A program made the translations under genes and the position numbers. Shown piece after piece: positions 15,701 through 22,401 of a stretch of 26,459 nt of DNA (its first letter is position 1; the number at the start of each line of letters is the position of its first letter). Location of the stretch: positions 1-26,459 of the IMG/VR virus record IMGVR_UViG_3300032046_000183; one strand, written 5' to 3'. The notes under the pieces are model-generated. The model had not been told where the DNA came from. It worked only from the letters and a program-made list of their open reading frames with translations, and ran no database searches. Origin of the DNA: a virus.

Positions 15701-16265
15701 TAACAGCGCAAGATGTGGTTACAAACAACCCTTCCTTATGCTCTATTAACCAATCTGTTTTAATACGACCTCTACCATAAAATCCTTCTGTATATGACTT
15801 ATATGCAAGTTTGTTTAAGTTTGTAAATCCTGTAGTATTTTTTATAAAAATAGACTGATGTGAATTGTTTCCCTCATATTTTTTTTCTTCGAATTGGCCC
15901 ATTGTGTTATTCACATAAGCCTCCATTCCGATAATAGGTTTTACACCAGCGGCTTTACATTTTTTCCAAAACTCAAAAGTACCAGACATGGTTCCATGGT
16001 CAGTAATTGCCATTGCTGGATGATTGTATTCTTTTGCTAACCTTATGTAATTATCAATACTTCCAGCGCCATCAAGAATAGAGTGAAAGGTATGAAGATG
16101 TAAGTGAGCCATAGGAGTTTTCTTCCTATCTAATATTTCAATCTCTTTTTTTAGATTATACTTCTCTTGTTCGAATTTCTCTAAATTCTCCTTAGTAGGT
16201 GAAAGATTGGGTATTGGAGTATGTGAACAACTACACTCACTGGTATGTCCGCACTGTTTTTGCAT
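12732..16265 (-). CDS. dnaE: DNA polymerase III alpha subunit (DnaE type)
   Basis: 1177 residues, the size of bacterial DnaE; it would be the replicative DNA polymerase of the phage. PHP domain (about 50-330): HLHLHT (54-59), TDHG (88-91), GMEAYV (113-118) and NDVHY (252-256), so metal ligands look largely intact. Palm: GPGRGSAAG (428-436), catalytic PDIDVDF (469-475) and third aspartate D642 in KLDRLKLETL, where the usual FLGL has drifted. Further family blocks: LYRPGPM (722-728), FQEQLMFIAHEIGGMSKGEGD (766-786) and YSFNRSHAVCYAYLAM (853-868). After the helix-hairpin region comes QIMMF (1025-1029), matching the beta-clamp-binding QxxMF, then an OB fold (about 1098-1170). The 50 residues before the PHP domain include CGHTSECSCSH (5-15), a possible metal-binding tag. 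M52 is an alternative start giving MAHLHLHT, but the upstream frame is open and I keep 16265. Confidence 0.97.
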   Translation of the reverse strand: MQKQCGHTSECSCSHTPIPNLSPTKENLEKFEQEKYNLKKEIEILDRKKTPMAHLHLHTFHSILDGAGSIDNYIRLAKEYNHPAMAITDHGTMSGTFEFWKKCKAAGVKPIIGMEAYVNNTMGQFEEKKYEGNNSHQSIFIKNTTGFTNLNKLAYKSYTEGFYGRGRIKTDWLIEHKEGLFVTTSCAVSHMSKLVREGKVSEAEEYLVMLIKEFGEDLAVELQFNEFDGQKIYNTWLIKMASKYNLMPILTNDVHYAFPGEGQLQDTLIAINQKKKLGEAFKLETRNLYYANADDFHKFNKDFGFNYPEKFVDKCLENTLKVVERCSFDFDLKTEKFPKYEATPEVISYFKTESTKEIITKLAIGKLRQKIKEYKENKIVEMTPEKEQEYFDRLKFELDVIEDKNALDYFLVYWELIRDYRSKGHTIGPGRGSAAGCLLSWCLEITDIDPIRFDLYFERFMNPTRKSMPDIDVDFETGTDHITDDFLHQKYGKERVLSVSTFSTFSERNTIKDVVRAHYGEEYTGFDSDVDAVTKEMPNFDKVEFSLRDWFNNWPKDQACTDKVRSWLTNPTHKIILEETLKFQGQIRGIGQHAAGIVITPGPCWEYLPTNIIPKQKSIVTAFQEADKSGKDLSELQILKLDRLKLETLNVIKDAIALVKEKKGIDISEKIKNVDLNDKNLYFELRLGMNHGIFQFESAGMNALIRGMSTENFEEVVAANALYRPGPMGIKAHEEYIHNKFNADKISYIHPALKPILSKTNGVLIFQEQLMFIAHEIGGMSKGEGDMLRRYMDKASSAIMKKGKGESLNKKEDDNYKEFDKYWNKFIDGAVKNGYNANEVDVIKDWVIKYLGYSFNRSHAVCYAYLAMRTLFLKHYYPTEFYTALLNHPKDSGKKEKVQEWLAASIAAAMSRGIKILPPSLKSGKAWTMTGDKEISMGFSGINGLGDIAYAELISLVDKKKDSTGNSKTLETITMAEFFELPFSKFNKTAFESCVKAGVFDSWSESRSYLNHLKSKKKKKVIPNQIMMFDMGGEEFDLKIDTSEFPKTSLEEKKSGFMEVCNFDLEKIQRMSSIRADVNKMSKRTAPIENIVNFEDDDWYFFILEDIKESTAKTGTKYLTLKVGDGIGSTNLRVFSPMADKIRPELEVGKVYLSRFEKNQGGFVNFKRGAQFKKLDL

Positions 16266-16266
16266 A

Positions 16267-16289
16267 CGTATTTCTATTTAAGAAATACG
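16267..16289 (-). promoter_or_regulatory. Perfect inverted repeat in the dnaE leader
   Basis: CGTATTTC (16267-16274) and GAAATACG (16282-16289) form an 8-bp stem with a 7-nt AT loop. It begins one base upstream of the dnaE start codon. There is no U-run, so it is not a terminator for the upstream gene. It could be an operator or an mRNA hairpin limiting dnaE translation. Confidence 0.45.
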
Positions 16290-16319
16290 AATATACTGAA
16301 AAAATACAATAAAACAAAA

Positions 16320-16562
16320 TTATGAATAATCACTACTATAATCCTGCTTGGTTTTCAGTATTTTACGGGCCATTGTGGGCAATAATTCATTTTTAAGCTT
16401 GGTTATTTTAGACCTAGCCTTTACACCCCTTGCTTTTGGTTTTTTTGGACCCAAAAACTTTGTAATATCAACCTCAATTTCAGATATTAGTTTTTTAATA
16501 TCATCCAAATCTTTTTTTATTTTATAAGTGTCATTTACATTAAAAAAATCATCAATTTTCAT
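16320..16562 (-). CDS. Small basic helical protein after the portal, unknown
   Basis: 80 residues: an acidic N-terminal helix (about 1-36), a Lys/Arg hinge GPKKPKARGVKAR and a C-terminal helix (50-75). Its ATG overlaps the portal TAA (TAATG), so it is translationally coupled to the portal. In T4 the small prohead core genes 67 and 68 follow the portal, so a scaffold role is possible by position. The sequence itself is not acidic like gp67, and I do not recognise it. Confidence 0.65.
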   Translation of the reverse strand: MKIDDFFNVNDTYKIKKDLDDIKKLISEIEVDITKFLGPKKPKARGVKARSKITKLKNELLPTMARKILKTKQDYSSDYS

Positions 16563-19030
16563 TATTCATTACTTGGGTACATAGTATTGCTTTTTTGAGC
16601 ATCATCTTGACTTGCATTCAATCCAGTTCCAGTATTTGTCTGGTCCAACATACTCGTTGCATTTGAATCGTCTTGATTAGCGCCCATCAAAGTATTACTA
16701 GAGCTAATAATATTATCTTGAGTCATTTCTCTTTGCTTGTCATCTTGATGAGCATTCATACCATTATTATCGTCTGTAGCATTTACTTGACTATGGTCTC
16801 TTTGTTGGTCATCTTGATGTGCAGTCATCCCATTATTGTCGTCTTCATAGATTATTTCATCAACTTCTTCCATATCTTCAACCTCTTCAACTTCTTCTAT
16901 TTCTTCTGAAATGATATCGTTTTGTTTATTGAACATATTTCCAAGAAAATTTAACATATCATTAGTTTCGTTAACTAATTTTTCATTTTTAGAAAACAAA
17001 GGATTTTCTTCTGTATTTTCTTTTAATAAATTTTCCTCTGGAATATTAGTTTTACTAATATCTAAATCTTGCTGAATTCTTTCAAACAACTTCTGAGTTT
17101 TATAATTTAATTTTTGATTATTTTTTAATAATGATGTTTCAGAATCTTCATTAATTTTTTCATCTTTACCCAACAAATCATCTAAATAATTATCAAATCT
17201 ATTATCTGATTCTTTAAGTGTTTTTTTAAGCATTGTATTTCTACTCTCAGCTAATGGAGGTAATTCTTCTCCACCTCCTGCTTCAGGGGTTGGTCCACCA
17301 GCACCCGCTTCAGCGCCACCACCTAATTCTCCGCCAACTTCTCCACCAGCAGCTCCAGGACCACCAGCAGCTCCAGGACCACCAGCAGCTTCTGGTCCGC
17401 CACCTAAATCAGCTCCACCACCTAAACCTCCGCCAAGAACACTTCCGCCGCCTCCGCCGCCACCCATATCTCCACCACCTTCATCACCACCCTCAATACT
17501 TGCCTGAGCAACCGCACCAGGTATTTCATATTTAGCATCAAGCTCATCAAATAAGCCAATCTTTTTATATGTATCAACGGCTGAATCAATTTCTGCAAAT
17601 ATTTTCTTCTCAACTTTCTTCTGCTTCAATATTAATTTAATATCTGCTTTAGAAAATCCAAGAATGTTTTCCATTACCCAAGTCCATGATGTGAACGAAG
17701 TAGAATCTGGTGCATAATATTCTTTGGCAACTTCTAATCTTGCCTTCATTGTCTCAAGCTTTAAAAGTTCTTGTTGAGTAGAAGGGTTTGTAAGACTTAA
17801 TGAGAAATTATCAATATCATCTTTGAATCCTGCGAAATACAAATGTATGTTTGCTATTCTTCTTAATTCCATTAAAACAATTTCTTGAATGGAATTTATT
17901 GTTCTAGAAAATCTTAAATCAGCTTGAGATAAAGTACTACCACCTGGCATACTCTCTGCATAGTTCAAATAGGTTTTAGGAACTTGCAATGAAGCAAATA
18001 GTTTGTTTTGTAAATATTCGATATCCTGAATATCTCCTAAATTAGAAGCTCCAGGTAATGTATCAATTCTTGAAGACTTATCTCCACGAATAGGGATGAA
18101 ATAATCCTCAGTAATGTTCATTGGATTATATTTCATGTTTATGTTTCCAGTTTTCTGGTCAACAATAGGCGCTTTTTTAATTTGATTTTGAATTTTTTGA
18201 ACGTATTGTTTTACATCCCCATCTTCTAAATTACCAATCTCAATATAAAATACTCTTCTTTCTGGAGCTCTTGTAATACGATATACCAACATTGAGTCTT
18301 CTGCAAGTTGTAATTGCTTCCATAATTTTCTTGCTGGGTCCAATATAGAACGACCATAAGGAAGTTTTTTTGTATCTTCAATTAATCTAAAATGTGCAAT
18401 CTGCCATTCTTCAAAATAATCATTTGTTGTTTCCCATCTAAATCTTACGGCATTTGGTTTTCCTTCATAACCTTCTTCTCTATGAAGCTCTTCAACTGGA
18501 AGTGTCATATAATCATATATACCATCACTTTTATCAATATGAAGATGTACAAAGTAATCTCCATATTTAATTAAATCTCTAATCCAAAGTTTAAGATTAA
18601 ATTCTACATTTAAACGTTTATTAAACAAATCTTTTAATACATCTTTTACTCTTGAATTTTCAGAATACACTTCAAGAATATTTCCTTTTTCATTTCTTGT
18701 CAAACATTCATCTCTAATAATATTAAGTGCTGCTGCAATTTCTGGAGACATGTCCATAGCTCTATAATCTTGATAAGCTGATATTCTATCGGTATCAAAA
18801 TATAAAGTTCTTTGATATAAATTATGTCCAATTTTATTTACTTGCCAATCTAAATATTGCTGTTGAATATCTTCAATTGCATTACTTTGATTTGAAATAA
18901 GTCCGCCACTTCCTTGGGATGAAAATTGTGCTGTATGAGGCATCTCAGGAGTTATTCTTTTACCTCCATTTATAGCGTCTAAAACACCTTGAAATATGCT
19001 ACTTTGTTGATTTTGTTGACTTTCTGCCAT
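16562..19030 (-). CDS. Portal protein, T4 gp20-like, with long C-terminal extension
   Basis: 822 residues. The core (about 55-500) is the T4-type portal: YFDTDRISAYQDYRAMD (77-93), MSPEIAAALNIIRDECL (94-110), WIRDLIKYGDYFVHLH (149-164), PYGRSILDPARKLWKQLQLAEDSMLVYRITRAPERRVFYIEIG (224-266) and LPGASNLGDIQDIEYLQNKL (325-344). It forms the dodecameric ring through which DNA enters the head. T4 gp20 is about 524 residues; here about 310 more follow: a Gly/Ala-rich stretch (513-588), helical and acidic segments (708-730) and four QDD repeats (732-810). The C-terminal side of portals points into the capsid, so the extension may act as an internal scaffold or bind a core protein; that is inference. 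It lies downstream of the terminase gene with a 54-bp gap, and no clear promoter is visible there. Confidence 0.93.
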   Translation of the reverse strand: MAESQQNQQSSIFQGVLDAINGGKRITPEMPHTAQFSSQGSGGLISNQSNAIEDIQQQYLDWQVNKIGHNLYQRTLYFDTDRISAYQDYRAMDMSPEIAAALNIIRDECLTRNEKGNILEVYSENSRVKDVLKDLFNKRLNVEFNLKLWIRDLIKYGDYFVHLHIDKSDGIYDYMTLPVEELHREEGYEGKPNAVRFRWETTNDYFEEWQIAHFRLIEDTKKLPYGRSILDPARKLWKQLQLAEDSMLVYRITRAPERRVFYIEIGNLEDGDVKQYVQKIQNQIKKAPIVDQKTGNINMKYNPMNITEDYFIPIRGDKSSRIDTLPGASNLGDIQDIEYLQNKLFASLQVPKTYLNYAESMPGGSTLSQADLRFSRTINSIQEIVLMELRRIANIHLYFAGFKDDIDNFSLSLTNPSTQQELLKLETMKARLEVAKEYYAPDSTSFTSWTWVMENILGFSKADIKLILKQKKVEKKIFAEIDSAVDTYKKIGLFDELDAKYEIPGAVAQASIEGGDEGGGDMGGGGGGGSVLGGGLGGGADLGGGPEAAGGPGAAGGPGAAGGEVGGELGGGAEAGAGGPTPEAGGGEELPPLAESRNTMLKKTLKESDNRFDNYLDDLLGKDEKINEDSETSLLKNNQKLNYKTQKLFERIQQDLDISKTNIPEENLLKENTEENPLFSKNEKLVNETNDMLNFLGNMFNKQNDIISEEIEEVEEVEDMEEVDEIIYEDDNNGMTAHQDDQQRDHSQVNATDDNNGMNAHQDDKQREMTQDNIISSSNTLMGANQDDSNATSMLDQTNTGTGLNASQDDAQKSNTMYPSNE
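16601..16837 (-). repeat. Four NxMxAxQDD repeats at the portal C-terminus
   Basis: Units NNGMTAHQDD (732-741), NNGMNAHQDD (755-764), NTLMGANQDD (779-788) and GTGLNASQDD (801-810) are spaced by 22-24 residues. The first two are nearly identical also in DNA (around 16770 and 16830). Confidence 0.8.
17267..17494 (-). repeat. Gly/Ala/Pro-rich low-complexity tract in the portal gene
   Basis: Residues 513-588 are almost only Gly, Ala, Pro, Glu and Leu. An 18-bp unit coding GGPGAA is tandemly repeated near 17345-17390. The stretch is visibly richer in G+C than its surroundings, which follows from glycine codons and need not mean foreign origin. Confidence 0.85.
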
Positions 19031-19084
19031 TTTATAGTAATTTTAAAAAATATAATTAAATCGTTATCTAAAACAAATAGTTTA

Positions 19085-22036
19085 TTAACCCATTAACCAA
19101 CTTAGGTCATCTTCTGGTTCATCAGTACTTGTGTTGTTTTGTATAAATAAACCTCCGCTTCCGCTAGGAACATCTATTTCTTTCTTAGGGGTGCCATCAT
19201 CTACTTTACCAGTTGATGAACTGCTGCCTATTGATATAGCGTCTAGCATGCTCTTATACATATTATTTGTAACTGCAACATTTCCATATTCAGTATCTCT
19301 AATATATAAAGCCAAGCCTAATGCAAATATTAAATCGTCATTATAACCTCTTTCTGCTTCTGGCCTATCACCCTTCATAATAAATGTTGACATCTCGGAA
19401 ACTAATCTTGGAGAATTAAGAATTAAATTCCCTTCTCTCATATGTTCAATTATCGCTTTTATAATAAGCGGTCTTGACATTCTGGTGGTTTGGAAACCAG
19501 GTATTTCAACGCCTAAAGGAATTTTATAATCATAAGGCCTTACGTGAATATCTTGAGTGTTTTTAGAATAGAATAAACGTCTGTAATGAAACTTGTCTCT
19601 AAGGTCTAATCCAACACTTAAACCAAACGAGTTTGCCTCTATAACCAAGAATGCTTCATTGTATGTTCGACCAACCCAATCAATTAGATATGGTAATAAA
19701 TCGACACCTATTTTATCTCTATATTCAGCAACCTGTTCTAAAGTTTCTACATCTATAACTTGTATCGTTGAATAGTCTTTTCCATCACCTCTGGCAACGT
19801 CACAATTATGAGTTGTTATATGATGGCACATAAAAGTATGTGTATCACATTCGAAATTATATATATTGCCTGTAAATGTAGATTTATCTATATTTTTTAT
19901 TTTAAAACACATAAAATCTTCATTATCAATAAAATGACAAGATGATATAATTCTTTTATTCGTATTATTAAATTCTGATATTTTAAATTTATTTAACTTT
20001 ATATCTTTTGAATCATATAATAACTCAACTAATTTTAGACTATCAAAATTTGCTAAGTCTAAATTATAGCACTCTTTTGTATCACACAACTGTCCTTTTA
20101 TTAAATGCGTTTTTGCATTTCTTAACTTGTTAATACTAGATATAATTCCAACAGAAAATAAAATATCTTGGACAGACTCAAGTAAGTCTAGGTTTATACT
20201 TACAAATGATATTTTAGAATTATTTTTATTATTTTTTATATGTTTTATCCAACACCCATCACTATTAAAATAGCCCTTTATTAATTCAATTTTATATTGT
20301 TTTGGTATAAATTTTACCCATTCTGATATTTTTTTACCATAAGAATATTGTCCAAAATTTTCTAATATAAAATGATAAAGCTCTTTACTGTTAAATGTAA
20401 GGTCAAAAGTAGAATCTCTTTCTGTAATAGAAGGTTTTCGGTTAAATAATTTTTCAATTATTGCCATACTTTTTTCTAAATAATAATATTCTTTTTTATT
20501 AAAACATACAGTAATTGTATGTGAATATTTATTTTTACCTATCCAACCATCTCCTATCCACAAACCAATAAACCACCAAAAATCTTTATCTTTTAATGGA
20601 GAATTTATTGTAAAATCAGTTCTAGTGCTTTTATTATCAACAAAAGACCATTTATCATCAATATTAAAACTTAATTCTTTTTTATATATATTTGGAACTT
20701 TAATCCAGTCTCCAACTTTTAATTCTTCAGCTCTTGAATATTTAAAGTCAAAATCCCAATATCTCTTTCCCTCTTTTTTAGAAGCAAAATCATATGGTCT
20801 TTTTAATTTTGTATTTTGACTAACTAGTATTGGATGTTCTTTTGTAAATTTTGTTGTTCTAAATGTATTATCAACCTTAATATTATAAACATCTTCATTT
20901 TCAACTTCATATATTTGCTTGTTTATAATATTAACATAATCTCCTTTTTCATTAATTAACTTATCAGATTGCGTTACGTCTTCAATGTTTTTTAAACCAT
21001 TATTAGTTAATACTTTTTCTCCAGGAGGTAAACATCCAATTATATAACTTTTTCCAGCTACAGGCCTTTTCCAGATATGGAAACCAGTTTCTTCAGTTAC
21101 GAAGGTACCAGCCTTAACATCTCCTTTAAATAAAAAATCATACTTTAAATAAAGATATGGCTTAATTTTTCTTACAGCCTTTTCATATTTTTCTATTAAA
21201 ATACTTTCAATAGCCAAATACTTAGAGCCCTCAAATGACAAATCTAATTCTTGTGCGATTTTTACACTATCATAATTCAATCTCCTACACTGTTCTTCAT
21301 ACCATGGACTCCAAGGAACTTCATTACCAGAAGGGTCTTTTCTCATTTCTAATCCAACTGAAGATTGTGGATTTTCTGTCCAATGAACATTTAAATGATT
21401 GAAGTCATTTTCTCTATTTATAGAACCTATCCATGTTTTATGATACAAACTTCCTGTTCCATTTGGAGTAGAAATCATTATACACTTTCCTTTTGTTGCA
21501 GAAAGGGCCATACCAGCTCCCATCCAAATGGCCTGGTCATCTTTTATAAAGGCTGTCTCATCCAATATAAGCATTGTTAAAGCCTCACCACGACCAGCGT
21601 TTGGACTTGATGCTTTTGCTTCTACCCATGATTTATTTGAGAACTCTAATTTTGTTTGATTGTTTGTAACAACAGCGTCTGGCTGAAGCCACTTTGGTGT
21701 ATTATCAATAAATTGTTTTACTGTTGCCAAAAACCTTCTTGCTCCAGCTCCATCGTTGGCAATGATTAATATTTTTTCATCATATCTAAACATTAATCTC
21801 CAAGCAACATATCCAGCCGTAATAACAGAAAGACCTGTTTGTCTTGACTTTAATACAATATTATTTTGGAATTTATGGAAATCTAATACACATCTTTCTT
21901 GATATGGAAAACATTCCATTTTCATTACTTTCTTCTGAACTGCATTAAAAACATGACCATATGTATTCAGATAATACAATGGACTTTTTGTACATTTATA
22001 CTTTTCTTTAAGTATATTCTGTGGACTTAAAATCAT
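19085..22036 (-). CDS. terL: Terminase large subunit, T4 gp17-like, containing an intein
   Basis: 983-residue precursor; 573 residues after intein removal, a normal terminase size. ATPase domain: variant P-loop KSRQTGLS (63-70), Walker B MLILDE (155-160) and coupling motif STPNGTG (189-195). Nuclease domain: CDVARGDGKDYS (745-756) with the first catalytic Asp at 746, VIEANSFG (798-805) and NDDLIFALGLAL (899-910). The enzyme pumps DNA into the head through the portal and cuts the concatemer. The intein occupies residues 335-744, directly before the Cys-Asp of the nuclease active site, so packaging nuclease activity needs splicing. The gene starts a packaging unit with the portal downstream, and a TAACCTATTTATT motif lies 21 nt before the start. 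No small terminase gene was seen in the window. Confidence 0.97.
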   Translation of the reverse strand: MILSPQNILKEKYKCTKSPLYYLNTYGHVFNAVQKKVMKMECFPYQERCVLDFHKFQNNIVLKSRQTGLSVITAGYVAWRLMFRYDEKILIIANDGAGARRFLATVKQFIDNTPKWLQPDAVVTNNQTKLEFSNKSWVEAKASSPNAGRGEALTMLILDETAFIKDDQAIWMGAGMALSATKGKCIMISTPNGTGSLYHKTWIGSINRENDFNHLNVHWTENPQSSVGLEMRKDPSGNEVPWSPWYEEQCRRLNYDSVKIAQELDLSFEGSKYLAIESILIEKYEKAVRKIKPYLYLKYDFLFKGDVKAGTFVTEETGFHIWKRPVAGKSYIIGCLPPGEKVLTNNGLKNIEDVTQSDKLINEKGDYVNIINKQIYEVENEDVYNIKVDNTFRTTKFTKEHPILVSQNTKLKRPYDFASKKEGKRYWDFDFKYSRAEELKVGDWIKVPNIYKKELSFNIDDKWSFVDNKSTRTDFTINSPLKDKDFWWFIGLWIGDGWIGKNKYSHTITVCFNKKEYYYLEKSMAIIEKLFNRKPSITERDSTFDLTFNSKELYHFILENFGQYSYGKKISEWVKFIPKQYKIELIKGYFNSDGCWIKHIKNNKNNSKISFVSINLDLLESVQDILFSVGIISSINKLRNAKTHLIKGQLCDTKECYNLDLANFDSLKLVELLYDSKDIKLNKFKISEFNNTNKRIISSCHFIDNEDFMCFKIKNIDKSTFTGNIYNFECDTHTFMCHHITTHNCDVARGDGKDYSTIQVIDVETLEQVAEYRDKIGVDLLPYLIDWVGRTYNEAFLVIEANSFGLSVGLDLRDKFHYRRLFYSKNTQDIHVRPYDYKIPLGVEIPGFQTTRMSRPLIIKAIIEHMREGNLILNSPRLVSEMSTFIMKGDRPEAERGYNDDLIFALGLALYIRDTEYGNVAVTNNMYKSMLDAISIGSSSSTGKVDDGTPKKEIDVPSGSGGLFIQNNTSTDEPEDDLSWLMG
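19805..21034 (-). mobile_element. LAGLIDADG homing intein in the terminase
   Basis: 410 residues, C335 to N744 of the precursor, with Cys745 as the +1 nucleophile. Block A: CLPPGEKVLTNNGLKNIEDV (335-354). Block B: TKFTKEHPIL (395-404) with the T-x-x-H pattern. Blocks F and G: IYNFECDTHTFMC (725-737) and HHITTHN (738-744), with the penultimate His present. The central endonuclease has two LAGLIDADG-type helices, FIGLWIGDGWI (489-499) and LIKGYFNSDGCW (585-596), each with its acidic residue, so splicing and homing both look potentially active. Removing it joins SYIIG to CDVARGDG. The intein appears richer in Lys, Asn and Ile than the terminase around it. Confidence 0.96.
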
Positions 22037-22057
22037 AAATAACTCTAATTGTTTACA

Positions 22058-22070
22058 AATAAATAGGTTA
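22058..22070 (-). promoter_or_regulatory. TAACCTATTTATT motif before terL
   Basis: Minus-strand core TATTTATT (22058-22065), 21 nt before the ATG at 22036. The 13-mer is identical to the one before the gene starting at 8123. Confidence 0.5.
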
Positions 22071-22087
22071 GAATTATTTATATGCCA

Positions 22088-22399
22088 TTATAGGCCTATA
22101 TAGATGTTTTGTTCAAATTCACTATCTGGTCTTACATTTACTGTATTTGATACAAATATAACGTCTGTCAAATTATTTTTTGTGTATAATTGATAGTCTC
22201 CAATGGTATCTGCTGACCAAGAGAATGTAAAAATTCCTCTAATAGGGTCAGTAAGTGTAGGTGGGCTTATGGTTGTTCCTGTGAATATTGTATTATTTAA
22301 ATATAAAACAGAATCAAACGTAGCCCCAGTTACTGGATTATTATCCACATCTAAAGAAAGTACGTTTTCATACGCTGTTTGTCCTGTTCTAATATTCAT
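22088..22399 (-). CDS. Small Ig-like beta-sandwich protein, unknown
   Basis: 103 residues of beta-rich sequence. The pattern (SLDVDNNPVTGATFDSVLYL..., GIFTFSWSADTIGDYQLYTK, SNTVNVRP) fits an Ig-like or fibronectin-type domain of the sort found on phage heads, tails and fibres. It follows the hydrolase candidate gene by 2 nt and precedes terL, ending the adhesion block. It could be a surface decoration or neck protein. Family not recognised. Confidence 0.65.
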   Translation of the reverse strand: MNIRTGQTAYENVLSLDVDNNPVTGATFDSVLYLNNTIFTGTTISPPTLTDPIRGIFTFSWSADTIGDYQLYTKNNLTDVIFVSNTVNVRPDSEFEQNIYIGL

Positions 22400-22401
22400 T
22401 T

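Noticed and set aside
16112-16265. Start of dnaE at M52 instead of M1
   Set aside because: The upstream codons are open and the next gene is 54 bp away from M1; M52 remains possible but is not preferred without homologues.
17233-17613. His/Leu/Gln-rich frame opposite the portal Gly tract and a short minus-strand frame within it
   Set aside because: Produced by the GC-rich low-complexity codons; the portal frame continues through.
22075-22082. Plus-strand TATTTATA as a promoter
   Set aside because: No plus-strand gene follows; in such AT-rich DNA single copies occur by chance. Counted as a warning against over-reading the motif.
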